DNA of 64,000 bases from Rhodospirillaceae bacterium SYSU D60007 (GTDB taxonomy: Bacteria > Pseudomonadota > Alphaproteobacteria > Reyranellales > Reyranellaceae), in assembly GCA_003574685.1 (NCBI GenBank), contig QOCQ01000015.1:62001-126000 (forward strand). Reading direction: 5' to 3'. Made by a program: the position numbers and the translations under genes. Of the stretch, positions 31,429 to 39,689 are shown piece by piece. The notes under the pieces were generated by a model, which was not told the origin of the DNA, did not search any database, and saw only the letters and a list, made by a program, of their open reading frames with translations. Numbering within the stretch: the first letter of the stretch is position 1; every line of letters begins with the position of its first letter.

Positions 31429-31818
31429 GTGAGCACAGAACTGTCCTTGCTGACGTGGTCCGTGGTCCTGATGTTTGCGCAAATGCTGGTGGCGGCGATG
31501 GGCGCCAACCTCCAGGTCGGCTTGTCGAAGCTGGCTGGCAATCGCGAGGACATGCCGGCACTGACGGGATGGGCGGGCCGGGCCCGGCGTGCGCATCTGA
31601 ACATGCTGGAAAACCTGGTGCTATTTGCTGCCCTGGTGCTGGTGGCACATGCTGCCGGCAAGACCAGCGACATGACCGCGCTGGGCGCGCAGCTTTTCTT
31701 CTGGGCGCGGCTGGCCTACGCCATCATCTACGTCGCCGGCATCCCCTGGCTGCGCACTGCCGTCTGGTTTGTTTCCGTCATCGGCATGATCCTGATCTTC
31801 CTCCAGATCATGAGCTGA
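31429..31818 (+). CDS. MAPEG-family membrane protein
   Basis: 129 aa from GTG 31429, preceded by GGAGGAAAGG. Four hydrophobic helices, with the MAPEG pattern GRARRAHLNMLENLVLFAAL (about 55) and FFWARLAYAIIYVAGIPWLR (about 90). Eukaryotic relatives are glutathione transferases and eicosanoid enzymes; bacterial ones are undefined. The ArfB gene starts 6 nt later, so the pair is co-transcribed. Confidence 0.85.
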   Translation: MSTELSLLTWSVVLMFAQMLVAAMGANLQVGLSKLAGNREDMPALTGWAGRARRAHLNMLENLVLFAALVLVAHAAGKTSDMTALGAQLFFWARLAYAIIYVAGIPWLRTAVWFVSVIGMILIFLQIMS

Positions 31819-31824
31819 GCACCC

Positions 31825-32247
31825 GTGATCCGCATTACCGGCCGCATTGCGCTGGACGAGTCCGAAATCGAGGAAAGCTTCATACGTGCTGGCGGTCCGG
31901 GCGGCCAGAACGTCAACAAGGTCGCGACGGCCGTACAGTTGCGTTTTGACGTGCGGCGATCACCATCGTTGCCCGACGATGTTCGGGCCCGGCTGGAGCG
32001 GCTGGCCGGCCGACGGCTGACGCGAGAGGGTGTGCTGGTGATCGTGGCGCAACGCTACCGCACGCAGCAGCGCAACCGCGAGGATGCGCTGGCAAGGCTG
32101 GTCGAACTGGTCCGTCAGGCCGCCGCGCCGCCCGTGCCGCGCCGGCCCACAAAGCCGACGGCAGCCTCGCGGCAGCGCCGGCTGGAAACGAAAGAACGGC
32201 ATTCCAGGACCAAGACCCTGCGCCGCAGCAGGCCCGACATGGACTGA
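31825..32247 (+). CDS. arfB: Peptidyl-tRNA hydrolase ArfB (ribosome rescue)
   Basis: 140 aa from GTG 31825. GGQ motif in IRAGGPGGQNVNKVATAVQL (about 21-40) and the basic C-terminal tail (RQRRLETKERHSRTKTLRRS) that enters the mRNA channel of stalled ribosomes. Release-factor relative lacking codon-recognition domains, as ArfB should. Releases nascent chains from non-stop ribosomes. Confidence 0.92.
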   Translation: MIRITGRIALDESEIEESFIRAGGPGGQNVNKVATAVQLRFDVRRSPSLPDDVRARLERLAGRRLTREGVLVIVAQRYRTQQRNREDALARLVELVRQAAAPPVPRRPTKPTAASRQRRLETKERHSRTKTLRRSRPDMD

Positions 32248-32290
32248 CGGTTCCCCACTGACCGTCCCCCCAAGGTGTACAGGACAGAAC

Positions 32291-32376
32291 GCTTCATGGT
32301 GAGCTTGTCGAACCATGAAGCGGCCGGCGCTGCCGCCGTGCGACGCCTTCATGGTTCGACAAGCTCACCATGAAGG
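32291..32376. repeat. Dispersed palindromic repeat, family A, copy 2
   Basis: Arms GCTTCATGGTGAGCTTGTCG and complement, with a loop (CGGCCGGCGCTGCCGCCGTG) different from copies 1 and 3. It lies between the convergent arfB and GST genes. Confidence 0.85.
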
Positions 32377-32398
32377 CTATTTCCACGCCTGCCTCCCG

Positions 32399-33010
32399 CT
32401 ATTCACGCATGGCGCGGGCCTTGCGGGCGGCGGGACGGTCCCAACAGCGGTGCAGCCAGTCGCGCGCCGCAGGCTTGTCGTCGAGGTCCATCCATAGGGC
32501 GCGGTACATCACCGAAGCGGCGTTGAGGTCGGCTACGGTGAAACGCTCCTCGACCAGCCACGGCTTCTTCTTCAGGGCACCCTCAAGCACCTCGAGCGGC
32601 CGTTCCAGCTCCAGCCGCGCGGCGCGCGCCCGTTTGGGGTCACGCTCGGCTTCGGGCAGGACCGAGCTGTGCAGCGCCCAGTCGATGATCGTCTTGTCGA
32701 TCTCCGTCACGGCCCAGAAGCTCCATTGCCATGCCAGGGCCTCGCCCTGAAGCGAGGTTGGGTACAGTGCACCGCCATATTTCCTGGCCAGGTAGAGGTT
32801 GATTGCCATCGACTCGCTCAGCACAAAACCGCCATCGTCGATGGCCGGCACGCGTCCGCCAGAGTTCACCGCAAGGTAGTCCGGCTTCAGATTGCTCCCA
32901 TCGTGCGTGCTCACCGGGATGTGCTCGTAGGGGATGTCGAGCTCGCCCATCATCCAGAGCGTGCGCACCGTACGGGTGCGGGCATCGCCATAGACCTTCA
33001 GTGTCGCCAT
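32399..33010 (-). CDS. Glutathione S-transferase
   Basis: 203 aa. N-terminal thioredoxin-like domain (KVYGDARTRTVRTLWMMGEL, VPAIDDGGFVLSESMAINLY with the SES glutathione motif). The C-terminal helical domain includes PWLVEERFTVADLNAASVMY, the conserved N-capping box and Asp. Follows the acyl-CoA ligase gene after 25 nt on the same strand. Could detoxify a reactive intermediate of that pathway or act as an isomerase. Confidence 0.9.
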   Translation of the reverse strand: MATLKVYGDARTRTVRTLWMMGELDIPYEHIPVSTHDGSNLKPDYLAVNSGGRVPAIDDGGFVLSESMAINLYLARKYGGALYPTSLQGEALAWQWSFWAVTEIDKTIIDWALHSSVLPEAERDPKRARAARLELERPLEVLEGALKKKPWLVEERFTVADLNAASVMYRALWMDLDDKPAARDWLHRCWDRPAARKARAMRE

Positions 33011-33035
33011 TGCCGATGCCCTCTTCTGTCCGGAT

Positions 33036-34658
33036 TCACTGTACCAGTGCCTTCGCCAGCTCGCGCAGCCGGAATTTCTGCACCTTGCCGCTGGGGGTGC
33101 GCGGCATATCGTCGACCAGCTCCAACCGCTCCGGCAGGTATTGGCGGGCGACCTTGTGTTCCTGCTCGAGGAACCGCGTAAGCTCCTTCAATGTCAGGGC
33201 CGCTCCCGGGCGCGGCACGACAAAGGCGCAGGCACGCTCGCCCAGCCGCGTATCAGGCATGCCGACAATGGCCACGGCCTGAACATCAGGATGCCGGAAC
33301 AGCAGTCCTTCGATCTCGACCACGGGGATGTTCTCGCCGCCGCGGATCAGGAGGTCCTTGGCGCGGCCGGTGATGCGGACGTAGCCGTCGGCATCGATGC
33401 GGGCCAGATCCCCGGTGTCGAACCATCCCTCGGCGTCATGGCCGTAGAGATGGGGACGCTTCAGGTACCCCACGAAGTTGAAGGCGCCCCGGGCCTTCAA
33501 CAGACCCTCCGCGCCGGTTGGCAGCGGCCTTCCCTCCGGATCGACGACCCGGATCTCCATGCCGGGAAGGCAGACGCCGTCCGTGCCGATGGTTTTGTCC
33601 TGCGGATCTCCGGGGCGGGTCATGGTGACGGCACCGTTCTCCGTCATGCCCCAGGCAGAGATAATGTTCGCGTCAAGAATTTGGCCCGCGCGCTCGACCA
33701 GCGCCCGCGGGATGGGGGCGCCCGCCGACACGAAGGTGCGCAGGCTCGACACGCCGTGGCCGCCTTCCGCAACCACGCCGGTGAGATCGGCGAGGAACGG
33801 CGTGGCGCCCATGGTGAAAGTCACGCGCTCGGCGGCGATGGCTGCCGCGGCGCGGCGCGGATCCCAGATGTCCTGCAGCACGGCGGTCGCACCCAGAACC
33901 AGCGGCATCATCATACCGTACAGGAAGCCGGTCTGATGGGCCATGGGCGAGGCCATCAGCACCACGTCGTTGCGGCTCAGCGCGAGTCGGTCCGCGAAGG
34001 CATCGACGGTGGCCATCAGCGTATTGGAGGTGTGCATCACGCCTTTGGGTTCGCCCGTGGTACCCGATGTGTATTGCACCTCCACGACCTCGTCAGGTCC
34101 CGCCTCGCGGCCAGCAAGTATGTCGCCGCGCTCCTCGCCCGGTGTATTGAGCAGCGCATCGAAGCTGTCGCCGACCACCAGCACGTGCTGCAACGCCGGC
34201 AGCCCGGTGCGCAGGCCGTGCGCCATCGCCGCGTGGTCGAAGCCGCGAAAGCTGCGCGGCACCACGAATACCTTTGCTTCCGCGAGTCCCAGCATGAAGG
34301 TCAGCTCGCGCTCGCGAAAGATCGGCATCAGCGGCCCGGAGATGGCGCCCAGGCGCAGACAAGCCAGGTGCAATGCCGTGAACTGCCACCAGTTGGGCAA
34401 CTGCCAGGCCACCACATCGCCTTTCTCGATACCGAGCGCTGCCAGGCGGACAGCGATGCGATCGACTCGCCGCGCCAGCTCGCGGAAGGTCAGGCGGCTG
34501 GAGGTCCCGGTCATGGAGTTGCTGTCGACCAGTGCCAGCTTGTCCGGCATTTCGGCCACACGCTGGTCGAACATGTCGGTCAGCCGCCGGTCGCGCCAAT
34601 GGCCCTGCGCCTTCATGGCCGCGACCCGGCCCGGCGGCAGGATCGGATCAAACCGCAT
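33036..34658 (-). CDS. Acyl-CoA synthetase (AMP-forming)
   Basis: 540 aa. P-loop VQYTSGTTGEPKGVMHTSNT (about 183), AMP motif ISAWGMTENGAVTM, hinge WFDTGDLARIDADGY, GRAKDLLIRGGENIPVVEIE and the C-terminal catalytic Lys in PRTPSGKVQKFRLREL. All core motifs of the ANL superfamily are present, so it is expected to be active. Resembles cyclohexanecarboxylate- or short/medium-chain-CoA ligases. Lies 67 nt after the dctM gene and before the GST gene. It may activate the acid brought in by the TRAP transporter. Confidence 0.9.
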   Translation of the reverse strand: MRFDPILPPGRVAAMKAQGHWRDRRLTDMFDQRVAEMPDKLALVDSNSMTGTSSRLTFRELARRVDRIAVRLAALGIEKGDVVAWQLPNWWQFTALHLACLRLGAISGPLMPIFRERELTFMLGLAEAKVFVVPRSFRGFDHAAMAHGLRTGLPALQHVLVVGDSFDALLNTPGEERGDILAGREAGPDEVVEVQYTSGTTGEPKGVMHTSNTLMATVDAFADRLALSRNDVVLMASPMAHQTGFLYGMMMPLVLGATAVLQDIWDPRRAAAAIAAERVTFTMGATPFLADLTGVVAEGGHGVSSLRTFVSAGAPIPRALVERAGQILDANIISAWGMTENGAVTMTRPGDPQDKTIGTDGVCLPGMEIRVVDPEGRPLPTGAEGLLKARGAFNFVGYLKRPHLYGHDAEGWFDTGDLARIDADGYVRITGRAKDLLIRGGENIPVVEIEGLLFRHPDVQAVAIVGMPDTRLGERACAFVVPRPGAALTLKELTRFLEQEHKVARQYLPERLELVDDMPRTPSGKVQKFRLRELAKALVQ

Positions 34659-34725
34659 GCGTTTCCTCCTGCATTGCGGGGATTCGTGCGGTTAGCCAGT
34701 CGTCGACGTCAAGGGTGATCCGTCC

Positions 34726-36009
34726 CTAGCCTGGAAACTGCCCCGGCAACCACAGGGAGATGAAGGGGACGTACGTCACCAGCATCAGGACGATGACGAG
34801 GGCAATGTAGAACGGCCAGATTGTTCGTGTGACCTGCTCCATCGTCACGCGACCGACCGCGCAGCCAACGAACAGGGTAGCGCCAACCGGCGGTGTTACC
34901 AGGCCGATGCCGAGGTTCACCAGCATGATCATGCCGAAATGCACCGGATCGACGCCGAGCTTGACCACCACTGGCAGCAGAATGGGCGTGCAGATCAGGA
35001 TCAGTGGCGCCATGTCCATCAGACAGCCGAGCACCAGCAGCATCAGGTTGATCAGCAGCAGAATGACGTACTTGTTATCCGACAGGGTCAGGAAGAATTC
35101 GGTGACATGCGCCGGCAGCCGCATGAGCGCCATGACGTAGCCGAAGCTGGAGGCAAAGGCGATGAGGATCATCACCATCGCCACCGTCTTGACAGTGCGA
35201 TGGATCAGAAGCGGCAGATCGCGCCACTTGTAGTCCCGGTAAACCAGCATGGTGACCAGGAACGCATAGACGCAAGCGACCGCCGCCGACTCTGTTGCCG
35301 TGAACACACCGGTCAGAATACCGCCCAGGATGATCACCATCGTAACGAGGCCCCACATCGCCTCGCCGGCAATCCTGACGGCCTGACGCAGCGGCACCGG
35401 CTGCCCCTTGGGGTAGTTGTTGCGATAAGCGGCCACAAGGCACAACACGATCAGGGAAAGACCAAGCAGCAAACCCGGAAGCACGCCGGCAAGAAACAGG
35501 CTCGCGATCGAGATCGTGCCGCCGGCCGCCAGCGAGTAGATCACGGCGTTGTGGCTGGGTGGAATCAGGATCGCCTGCACCGAGCCGGTAATCGTAACAT
35601 TGACCGCGAACAGCCGCGGATACCCCGCCTTCTCCATCTGCGGGATCATGACGGTGCCGATCGAGGACGTATCCGCCACCGACGAACCCGATATGCAGCC
35701 GAACATGCTGGACGCCAGGATATTGACCAGCGAAAGGCCGCCGCGGATCGTGCCGACGATGACGTTCGCAAAGGCAACAAGCCGCGCCGCCATGCCGCCT
35801 TCCGCCATGATGGCGCCTGCCAGCACAAAGAACGGAATCGCCAGCAGCGAAAACTTGCTGACGCCGTCCGAGATCTTGATCATCACCGCTTCGAGCGGAA
35901 TACCGATCCACAACGCTCCGGCGACGGCCGCCAACCCCATGGCGTAGGCGACCGGCACGCCAAGCGCGATGAACAGGAACATGCTGCCAAGAAGGATTAG
36001 CGCATCCAT
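34726..36009 (-). CDS. dctM: TRAP transporter large permease (DctM)
   Basis: 427 aa, about twelve TM segments. LGVPVAYAMGLAAVAGALWI at the start, then SVADTSSIGTVMIPQMEKAG and VTPPVGATLFVGCAVGRVTM, typical DctM conserved loops. Forms the Na+-coupled translocation unit with DctQ. Third gene of the dctP-dctQ-dctM order. The downstream ligase is probably on the same transcript. Confidence 0.93.
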   Translation of the reverse strand: MDALILLGSMFLFIALGVPVAYAMGLAAVAGALWIGIPLEAVMIKISDGVSKFSLLAIPFFVLAGAIMAEGGMAARLVAFANVIVGTIRGGLSLVNILASSMFGCISGSSVADTSSIGTVMIPQMEKAGYPRLFAVNVTITGSVQAILIPPSHNAVIYSLAAGGTISIASLFLAGVLPGLLLGLSLIVLCLVAAYRNNYPKGQPVPLRQAVRIAGEAMWGLVTMVIILGGILTGVFTATESAAVACVYAFLVTMLVYRDYKWRDLPLLIHRTVKTVAMVMILIAFASSFGYVMALMRLPAHVTEFFLTLSDNKYVILLLINLMLLVLGCLMDMAPLILICTPILLPVVVKLGVDPVHFGMIMLVNLGIGLVTPPVGATLFVGCAVGRVTMEQVTRTIWPFYIALVIVLMLVTYVPFISLWLPGQFPG

Positions 36010-36050
36010 GCCTGCCTGCCGGTCGGACTATGCGGCGTAGACAACCCCGT

Positions 36051-36566
36051 TCAGTTGGCTTCGCCCGGTTCGCGGTAAATGAACGAGGTGGATGGTGGTG
36101 GCCCCAGCCACAGCCGTTCGACGATGAACAGCAGCGTGATGGCACCACCGACCGGAATCGGGAGATAGGTGATGCCGACCGACAGGAAGGGGAACTCCGC
36201 GATGACCTGGTGCCAGGTTGCCTGTACCAGGCCTGTACCCCAGATCACCATGAACACGCCAAGCAAGAGCACCAGCGCGTCGGCGAGACGCAGGACAAGC
36301 CTGCGCAAGATCGGCCCGAGTGCGTTCGTGAACAGCACGACGCTTATGTGAACGCCGGCGCGATAGCAGGCTGCCGCTGCCAGGAAGGTGAACACGATCA
36401 CCAGCAGCACGGACAGCGGTTCTGGCCATGACAACGCGGCATTCAGCTCGTAGCGCCAGAAGACGCCCACCGGAATCACCAGCGTCATCGCGACCAGGCA
36501 CACGCCCGCGAGCCAGATGCACAGCAGGTACAGGCAATCCATCGCCCGGCGGTACGCGTCCGTCAC
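36051..36566 (-). CDS. dctQ: TRAP transporter small permease (DctQ)
   Basis: 171 aa with four TM helices (LYLLCIWLAGVCLVAMTLVI, LSVLLVIVFTFLAAAACYRA with the hydrophilic ADVSVVLF-like region as VHISVVLFTN, and two later). Length and layout fit DctQ. Lies between dctP and dctM. Confidence 0.88.
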   Translation of the reverse strand: MTDAYRRAMDCLYLLCIWLAGVCLVAMTLVIPVGVFWRYELNAALSWPEPLSVLLVIVFTFLAAAACYRAGVHISVVLFTNALGPILRRLVLRLADALVLLLGVFMVIWGTGLVQATWHQVIAEFPFLSVGITYLPIPVGGAITLLFIVERLWLGPPPSTSFIYREPGEAN

Positions 36567-36611
36567 GGCTTTCGCTTCTCCGTGCCAGAGCTATCCCGAC
36601 AGCCGCTCTCT

Positions 36612-37622
36612 TCAGTTCACCGCCTGGATGCGCTTCACAAGTTCAGCGTACTTCGCGCCGTACTTGTCCCACACCGGCTTGACCGCTTCCTGAAAGCGCT
36701 TCTTTTCCGCCGGCGGAATGACGATGACCTCGACGCCAGCCTTCTTGATCAGTTCGAGCGACTGCGCCTCCCGCTCCTGCCAGAGCTTGCGCTCTTCCTG
36801 TTGCGCCTCCTTGGCGAGTTTCGCAATCAGCGCCTGGTCATCCTTGGACAGCTTTTCCCAACTGGCCTTGGAGAAGAGCAGGATCTCCGGGATGATGAGG
36901 TGCTCGGTCAGCGAGTAGTACCTGGCGACCTGGAAGTGCTTGCCCGATTCGTAGCTCGGCGGGTTGTTCTCCGCGCCGTCAACGACGCCCGTCTGCAACG
37001 CGTTGTAGAGCTGGTCGAAGCCCATGGCGATGCCGTTGCCGCCCAGCGCGTTCATGGTATCGACGAAGATGGGATTGCCCATCATGCGGATCTTCAGCCC
37101 CTTGAGATCATCGACGGTGCGCACAGGCTTCTTGCTGTTGTAGACGCTGCGCGCGCCCGCATCCATCCAGCACAGCCCCACCAGCCGCGACTGCGGGCTG
37201 TTGGTCAGCTTGGCCAGCAGCTCGTCGCCGATCGGGCCGTCGATCACCTTGTTCATGTGCGGGATGTCGCGGAACACGAACGGCATGTTGAACACGTTTA
37301 GCTCGTCGACGATCGGCCCGACCGGGCCGACGCTGACACGGGCGAGCTGCAGGGCGCCGACCTGGGCCTGCTCGATCATCTCCTTCTCGCCGCCAAGCTG
37401 CATCGAGGGATACATCTGGATGCTCAGCCGGCCGCCCGTCGCCGCCTCGAGCTTCTTGCCCATGCGGACCACCGCTTCCACCGTGGGATAGCCCAGCGGG
37501 TGCACGTCGGTCGCCTTGAGCACCATCTTGCCCTGCGCGCCGGCCCGTCCCGCCATGCCGGCGAATCCCGCCGTCACCAGCGCGCCGGCGCCGGATTTCA
37601 GGATCTCGCGCCTGACGATCAT
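36612..37622 (-). CDS. dctP: TRAP transporter substrate-binding protein (DctP)
   Basis: 336 aa from ATG 37622 (GGGAGGAAACG upstream). N-terminal RREILKSGAGALVTAGFAG is a Tat-like signal ending GRAGAQG. The mature part shows TDVHPLGYPTVEAVVRMGKK, VYNSKKPVRTVDDLKGLKIR, with the conserved Arg that binds a carboxylate, and GVVDGAENNPPSYESGKHF. Binds organic acids in the periplasm. First gene of the TRAP operon and divergent from the GntR gene. Confidence 0.92.
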   Translation of the reverse strand: MIVRREILKSGAGALVTAGFAGMAGRAGAQGKMVLKATDVHPLGYPTVEAVVRMGKKLEAATGGRLSIQMYPSMQLGGEKEMIEQAQVGALQLARVSVGPVGPIVDELNVFNMPFVFRDIPHMNKVIDGPIGDELLAKLTNSPQSRLVGLCWMDAGARSVYNSKKPVRTVDDLKGLKIRMMGNPIFVDTMNALGGNGIAMGFDQLYNALQTGVVDGAENNPPSYESGKHFQVARYYSLTEHLIIPEILLFSKASWEKLSKDDQALIAKLAKEAQQEERKLWQEREAQSLELIKKAGVEVIVIPPAEKKRFQEAVKPVWDKYGAKYAELVKRIQAVN

Positions 37623-37682
37623 CGTTTCCTCCCGGGTTCGCATTTGCTGCTTGCCGCAACTTCCGGCCCCGCCTAGAAGTCA

Positions 37683-37697
37683 GGTCATACGATGACC
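37683..37697. promoter_or_regulatory. Candidate GntR/FadR operator between dctP and the regulator
   Basis: GGTCAT-ACG-ATGACC, a perfect 6-bp-arm inverted repeat, midway in the 96-nt divergent region. It contains GGTC/GACC half-sites of the kind bound by FCD-domain GntR repressors. Location suits dual control of dctP and the regulator gene itself. Confidence 0.6.
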
Positions 37698-37718
37698 ATA
37701 CCTTAAAAGCGCGCCGCC

Positions 37719-38465
37719 GTGTCAAGCAGCAACAGCAGCCCCGCCTTCCGGCCCCTGACGCCGCCGCGCAACCTGACGCGTACCCTCATCGAACGGCTAT
37801 CGGCGGAAATCCTTGAGGGCACGCTGGCTCCAGGCGCACGCCTGCCCACCGAACCGGAGATGATGGCCGCGCTGGGCGTCAGCCGAACGGTGATCCGCGA
37901 AGCCGTTGCGGCGTTGCGTGCCGAAGGGCTGGTCGAAACCCGGCAGGGTGTCGGTGCCTTCGTCAGCGACAATGCCATGCGCCGGCCGTTCCGCATCGAT
38001 CCGGACGGCCTGCACTCGATCGAAGAAGTCATCAACGTGATGGAGCTGCGCACCGGCGTCGAGGTCGAGGCTGCGGGGATTGCGGCCGAGCGCGCCACGG
38101 CCGGCGGCGTGAATGGCATCGGCCGCGCGCTGAAGGCGATCGACCGCGCCATATCCCGCGACGAGGCGGCGATTGAGGAGGATTTCGCCTTCCATCGCGC
38201 CATTGCCGAGGCCACAGCCAACCCGCAATTCGTGCGCTTTCACGAATACCTCGGCCGCTTCATCATTCCACGCCAGAGCATCCGGGCGGCGCGCGGCCGC
38301 ATGGCCAGCCGGCGGCCCTATCTGGAAATGATCCAGGCCGAACATCGCGCGATCTTCGATGCCATTCACCAGCACCAGCCGGCGGCGGCACGCGCCGCCA
38401 TGCGGCGACACCTCGAGAACAGCCGCAAGCGCTACCGCAAACTCGCTGCGGCGGATAGGGGCTGA
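37719..38465 (+). CDS. GntR-family regulator (FadR/FCD subgroup)
   Basis: 248 aa from GTG 37719. Winged helix: SAEILEGTLAPGARLPTEPE, MMAALGVSRTVIREAVAALR, GLVETRQGVGAFVSD. FCD domain: VMELRTGVEVEAAGIAAERA, DFAFHRAIAEATANPQFVRF and EHRAIFDAIHQHQPAAARAA, with Asp/His metal-ligand pattern. FCD regulators usually sense small organic acids. Divergent from the TRAP operon, which it likely represses. Confidence 0.9.
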   Translation: MSSSNSSPAFRPLTPPRNLTRTLIERLSAEILEGTLAPGARLPTEPEMMAALGVSRTVIREAVAALRAEGLVETRQGVGAFVSDNAMRRPFRIDPDGLHSIEEVINVMELRTGVEVEAAGIAAERATAGGVNGIGRALKAIDRAISRDEAAIEEDFAFHRAIAEATANPQFVRFHEYLGRFIIPRQSIRAARGRMASRRPYLEMIQAEHRAIFDAIHQHQPAAARAAMRRHLENSRKRYRKLAAADRG

Positions 38466-38553
38466 TCCTTCATCCTTGCATGCCGCGCGGCATTCCCTCT
38501 CCGGACGGATGTGCGCTAGCATCCCCCGGCAACCGCCCGCATAAGGACTGCCG

Positions 38554-39663
38554 ATGAAGACGCGCGCCGCCGTGGCCTTTGCCGCCAAACAACCGCTCGA
38601 GATCGAGATGGTGGAGCTGGAAGGCCCGAAGCAGGGCGAGGTGCTGGTCGAACTCAAGGCCACGGGGATTTGCCACACCGACGAGTTCACCTGGTCGGGC
38701 GCCGATCCGGAGGGGCTGTTCCCCGCCATCCTCGGTCACGAAGGCGCCGGCGTCGTGCTGGAGGTCGGATCGGGCGTCACCTCCGTAGCGCCGGGTGATC
38801 ACGTGATCCCGCTCTACACACCGGAATGCGGCGTCTGCAAATCCTGCCGTTCCGGGAAAACCAATCTCTGCACCGCCATCCGTGCCACGCAGGGCAAGGG
38901 GCTGATGCCCGACGGCACCAGCCGCTTTTCGCTGAAGGGCAAGCCGGTCCACCACTACATGGGCTGTTCCACCTTCTCGAACCACACCGTCCTGCCGGAG
39001 ATCGCGGTGGCGAAGATCCGCAAGGACGCGCCTTTCGACAAGGTCTGCTACATCGGCTGCGGCGTCACGACGGGCATCGGCGCGGTTATAAACACCGCCA
39101 AAGTCGAGCCGGGCTCGAACGTCGTGGTGTTCGGTCTGGGCGGCATCGGCCTGAACGTGATCCAGGGTGCGCGCATGGCCGGCGCGAAGATGATCGTGGG
39201 CGTTGATATCAATCCGGCGCGCAAGGCGATGGCCGAGAAGTTCGGCATGACGCATTTCGTGAATCCGAGGGAGGTCGAGGGCGACCTCGTGCAGCATCTG
39301 GTGGCGCTGACCGATGGCGGTGCCGACTACAGCTTCGAGTGCATCGGCAACGTGCAGGTGATGCGCCAGGCGCTGGAATGCTGCCACCGCGGCTGGGGCG
39401 TCTCGACCATCATCGGCGTGGCGGGCGCCGGGCAGGAGATCAGCACGCGGCCGTTCCAGCTCGTCACCGGAAGAGTGTGGAAGGGCACCGCGTTCGGCGG
39501 CGCCAAAGGCCGCAGCGACGTGCCCAGGATCGTCGACTGGTACATGGAAAAGAAGATCAACATCGATGACCTGATCACGCACGTCCTGCCGCTCGAACGG
39601 ATCAACGAAGGCTTTGATCTCATGCATCGCGGCGAGTCGATACGCAGCGTCGTGGTCTACTGA
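38554..39663 (+). CDS. S-(hydroxymethyl)glutathione dehydrogenase / class III alcohol dehydrogenase
   Basis: 369 aa. Catalytic-zinc ligands in [14 protein letters not shown] and LGHEGAGVV; structural zinc Cys cluster [16 protein letters not shown]; long class III block [23 protein letters not shown] loop [19 protein letters not shown]. Class III enzymes oxidise S-hydroxymethylglutathione to S-formylglutathione in formaldehyde detoxification. Followed 26 nt later by the TPP enzyme gene, so co-transcribed. No S-formylglutathione hydrolase adjoins, so a different alcohol substrate is possible. Confidence 0.9.
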   Translation: MKTRAAVAFAAKQPLEIEMVELEGPKQGEVLVELKATGICHTDEFTWSGADPEGLFPAILGHEGAGVVLEVGSGVTSVAPGDHVIPLYTPECGVCKSCRSGKTNLCTAIRATQGKGLMPDGTSRFSLKGKPVHHYMGCSTFSNHTVLPEIAVAKIRKDAPFDKVCYIGCGVTTGIGAVINTAKVEPGSNVVVFGLGGIGLNVIQGARMAGAKMIVGVDINPARKAMAEKFGMTHFVNPREVEGDLVQHLVALTDGGADYSFECIGNVQVMRQALECCHRGWGVSTIIGVAGAGQEISTRPFQLVTGRVWKGTAFGGAKGRSDVPRIVDWYMEKKINIDDLITHVLPLERINEGFDLMHRGESIRSVVVY

Positions 39664-39689
39664 ACGCCGTATTTCAAAGGAGGAACGCC

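Noticed and set aside
33141-34718. Plus-strand open frame of 525 codons
   Set aside because: Antisense to the acyl-CoA ligase gene, which carries all ANL motifs.
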